DNA of 10,621 nucleotides, from positions 1-10,621 of the forward strand of contig JADGJH010000867.1 of the NCBI GenBank assembly GCA_027596945.1. Direction: 5' to 3'. The notes under the pieces are model-generated. The model did no database searches. It saw only the letters and a program-made list of their open reading frames with translations, and had not been told where the DNA came from. The stretch is from Physocladia obscura (lineage: Eukaryota; Chytridiomycota; Chytridiomycetes; Chytridiales; Chytriomycetaceae). Positions 8,158 through 10,621 of this stretch are shown piece by piece. The translations under genes were made by a program, and so were the position numbers. How positions within the stretch are numbered: the stretch's first letter is position 1; every line of letters begins with the position of its first letter.

Positions 8158-10489
8158 ATGACTGACCACAACGAACATGACACATCAACCGATTTCAAAC
8201 TCAAAGAAATTAACATTGGGAGGGCGACGCAACATATCAAATCTGTACCAGCTACTGCCGCTCCAAACATTTCGCAAGTCGGTCCATCTCTGCGGATCCT
8301 CACTCAAAACTCAAACGGCCCATGCCCACTTCTTGCATTAGGTTTTTTTATTTTGTTTCTGTTTTTGTCTTGATACAAGACACCTTCATATATAAACATA
8401 TATATATATGTATATATATGTATGTATATATATTATATTATTTTTGATTCTAATAATATTGGTACTTTTTCAGCGAATGTGCTTTTGATGCGGGGCGACA
8501 TTATTATCAAAAAAGATCTTGCAAGCATTTCATTCGAAGCGTTGGTTGAAATTTTGGGCGATTATTTGATCCGTAAATATAGCACTGAAACTAATGCATT
8601 CGAGAACGGGAAAGATAATGCCACTGTGGTATGCCGAAAATGTTTTATAAATATTTTTTTTTTTACTAATCGATATTTAAAAAAAAAGTCAAAGCTATCC
8701 ACAAATCTCATGGATGCAATCACTTTGATTCCGACGTTACAAAAAGGTTTGGATGTGAATGTGACATTCGACAGTGTCTTTGGCTTCGAAAACACTCCTT
8801 CGCTATCTTTATTTTCTGCTTTTGGTGTGACGCTTTGTCACGGGTGGGTCAGCAATACTTCTGATTTCTCTTTTTCGGAATCTGATGTGGCCAATTCCAA
8901 TTTCGTCGAACCTATTGGCATTTTCGGGTATCCGGAATTGCGATCATACAATCACGTTGTGGAAGCGGTAAACCCTTGTTTTTTGTTTTTTTGCTTTTAC
9001 GAAAACTGAATTTGTTGGAAAAAAAAAATAGATAGTTGATGCGGAAGTCGCCGCTTTTGAAATCTCCAAGCTGAATGATTCAGTTATAGTTGATAAAACC
9101 GTAACAAAGCTACCTGACACTGATTTTCAGCCAGTCGAAATATCCGATGTTGAACCAGTTGTCAATACTTCCGAACTAGTTTCTAATACCGAAAAAGTTT
9201 CAAACACCGAACCAATTTCGGATATCGGACCAGTATCCAACACTGAACCAATTTCTAGCGCTGAACCAGTTTCTAATATGGAACTGGTTTTAAATACAGA
9301 ACAAATTGTTGAGCAAACTAAGTCAAAAGATCCTGTCGACCCTGCATCAACCGAAACAAACGCACGAATTTCTATTGAATCTGCACATAACATAATACCT
9401 CTGGAAAATGATTCGATAATTGTTGATTCTAATGAAGCAAACAATACATCGTCCAATAATGATGATAATGACGTTGAAAATAGAGACGATTCAATATTTG
9501 AGAAAACGGATTCGACAATTCCGAAGACAACGGATGACGATATCTCACGTGAACAAATATCTTCGGCGCAACAAGCATTGGCGAAAACCACTCATACGCC
9601 AGAAGCGACAAACGAAATAGAAACCAAAGATTCCAGTGAATTTGAACCACAAACTCCCACCTCACAACCAAGTATTACATTTCAACTTCATATCGCCGAT
9701 ACTACCCACGCCGTTGATGACACTGCTGCCGCTGCTGTTGCTGTAGCTGTCGCTAACAAAGTTGCCGCCCTCGAAAAACGTATCACACTTGGGAAAATCG
9801 CCAACGACTTCCTATCAACAACAAGCACGCAACTTACTCCACAGGGCGTTGCGCATCTCTCCGCCAATCTTCAGCCAGCCTCTCTTGCAGTTCTCTTTCG
9901 AAATAATCATTTCTCTGTCCTCCACAATCACCCCCAACTGGGCCTGTTTACGCTCGTCACGGATGAAGGGTACTTGACCAAAACATGCGTGTGGGAGTCG
10001 TTGAGTGTAGACGGAGATAGTGTATTTGTTGACGCGGCGTTTGGGGCGTATTTGCCAACGGCAAGTGATGAAGCGATTGATGGGGTTAATTTGGATGGAA
10101 TTGATGTAGAGGCGCAAGAGCGAGCTTGGAAAGAGATTGTTGATGGTGCCAGTGATGGTGCTGTTGGAAGTGGTGGGAATGGTGCTGGCCAAAGTAATGG
10201 GAATATGTTTGACACGGATTTGGCATTGGCGATGTCTCTTCAGGATGAAGAAAATCGATTAGCGGCTGAGGAAGAGAGGCCGAATCAATCATTTACACCC
10301 CTTGTTGGGCAGCAACCAGCGCAGTATAATCAACAACAACAAGCACAGTATAATCAACAGCAACAAGCGCAGTATAATCAACAACAACAATCACAGCAAT
10401 ATAATGGAACATTTTCTTCGCAAAGGCAGCAAAAGAAGTTGCAGAAAAAGTTGTCGAAGGGAGATGAAGATTCTTGTTCACTACAATGA
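8158..10489 (+). CDS. MINDY-family (FAM63/MIY1) Lys48-linkage deubiquitinase
   Basis: Exons: 8158-8341, 8474-8628, 8689-8967 and 9032-10489, giving 691 aa. Introns are 132, 60 and 64 nt and keep phase; the second has a TACTAAT branch-like site. The catalytic core is clear: LTQNSNGPCPLLALANVLL with catalytic C56 and oxyanion-hole Q50, then LQKGLDVNVTFDSVFGFE and TLCHGWVSN in exon 3, and QLTPQGVAHL plus LFRNNHFSVLH with catalytic H499, LVTDEGYL and SLSVDGDSVFVD in exon 4. Known MINDY enzymes trim Lys48-linked ubiquitin chains, preferring long ones. After the core, DTDLALAMSLQDEENR (about 600-615) is a MIU ubiquitin-binding helix. Gln-rich repeats (636-663), a basic stretch and the terminal CSLQ follow. 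CSLQ is a CaaX box, which suggests farnesylation and membrane attachment. An insertion of about 220 residues (217-440), with hexapeptide repeats and acidic low-complexity sequence, splits the fold. Confidence 0.93.
8391..8440. repeat. TA/TATG microsatellite in MINDY intron 1
   Basis: An imperfect run of TA dinucleotides with interspersed TATG units fills the middle of the 132-nt first MINDY intron. This explains why that intron is about twice as long as the other two in the gene. It is probably length-variable between strains. Confidence 0.85.
9152..9316 (+). repeat. Degenerate 18-bp coding repeats (hexapeptide E-x-V-S-N-T) in MINDY
   Basis: About nine hexapeptide units run through residues 247-301: EPVVNT, ELVSNT, EKVSNT, EPISDI, GPVSNT, EPISSA, EPVSNM, ELVLNT and EQIVEQ, with one extra Ser after the first. 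DNA copies differ mostly at third codon positions, so the protein pattern looks better kept than the DNA. The array lies in the insertion between the two halves of the catalytic domain. Confidence 0.8.
10319..10390 (+). repeat. Three near-identical 24-bp coding repeats (AQYNQQQQ)
   Basis: Units start at 10319, 10343 and 10367, each encoding A-Q-Y-N-Q-Q-Q-Q; a fourth partial unit (SQQYN) follows. They differ by a few silent changes, so the expansion is recent. They form a Gln-rich, probably disordered spacer between the MIU helix and the lipid-anchor tail. Confidence 0.9.
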
Positions 10490-10621
10490 GTGATATACAT
10501 TTCTTTCACACCAAGTTTTTTTTTTTTTATACGTAGACTACTGATATCTACACCAATCGATGAATTTTCATGACTGTCAACATGATTTTCAATCCTTGTC
10601 GCACAGCCACTAGCAAGATAT

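Noticed and set aside
9127..9591. Minus-strand 154-codon Ser-rich frame with repeats.
   Set aside because: It is the mirror of the hexapeptide repeat region of the MINDY exon 4.
8158..10489. A functional ubiquitin-related gene cluster joining the UBL fragment and the MINDY gene.
   Set aside because: They are about 8 kb apart with unrelated genes between, and eukaryotic neighbours of this kind are usually coincidental.

Overview
The window is nuclear DNA of a eukaryote, most likely a fungus. Its genes are cut by short introns, mostly 60 to 100 nt, with GT/AG borders and branch-site-like motifs (TACTGAC, CTGAC, TACTAAT). The gene families (fungal-style Ctr copper transporter with a Cys-rich ectodomain, single-copy-type MINDY deubiquitinase, membrane-anchored START protein) fit an early-diverging, chytrid-like fungus. 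That placement is inference; no rRNA or marker gene is present.

Layout: (1) 1-139, minus: the first 46 codons of a ubiquitin-fold protein that runs off the left edge. (2) 140-1440: AT-rich intergenic DNA. (3) 1441-3111, minus: a four-exon Ctr-family membrane protein of 423 aa. Its last exon, carrying TM2 and TM3, is only 110 nt long and sits behind a 276-nt intron that holds a long inverted repeat. (4) 3143-3625, minus: a probable decayed gene, one frame broken by TAG and TGA. (5) 3626-5411: intergenic, with twin palindromes, a degenerate repeat array of about 160-bp units and scattered broken coding-like stretches. (6) 5412-7991, plus: a seven-exon, 706-aa START lipid-transfer protein with an N-terminal membrane segment, a FFAT-like motif and an unrecognised C-terminal region of about 200 aa. 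(7) 8158-10489, plus: a four-exon, 691-aa MINDY-type Lys48 deubiquitinase with intact catalytic residues, a large repeat-bearing insertion, a ubiquitin-binding MIU helix, Gln-rich repeats and a C-terminal CaaX box. (8) 10490-10621: nothing recognisable.

The genes look like ordinary independent eukaryotic loci, not one pathway. The START and MINDY genes lie head to tail 166 bp apart. Exon boundaries were assigned by hand from splice consensus, phase continuity and family alignment, without transcripts. The most interesting points are the STARD3-like architecture of the START protein (membrane anchor, FFAT, START), the loss of the MxxxM selectivity motif in the Ctr protein, and the hairpin inside the Ctr intron. 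I see no clear new multi-gene system.
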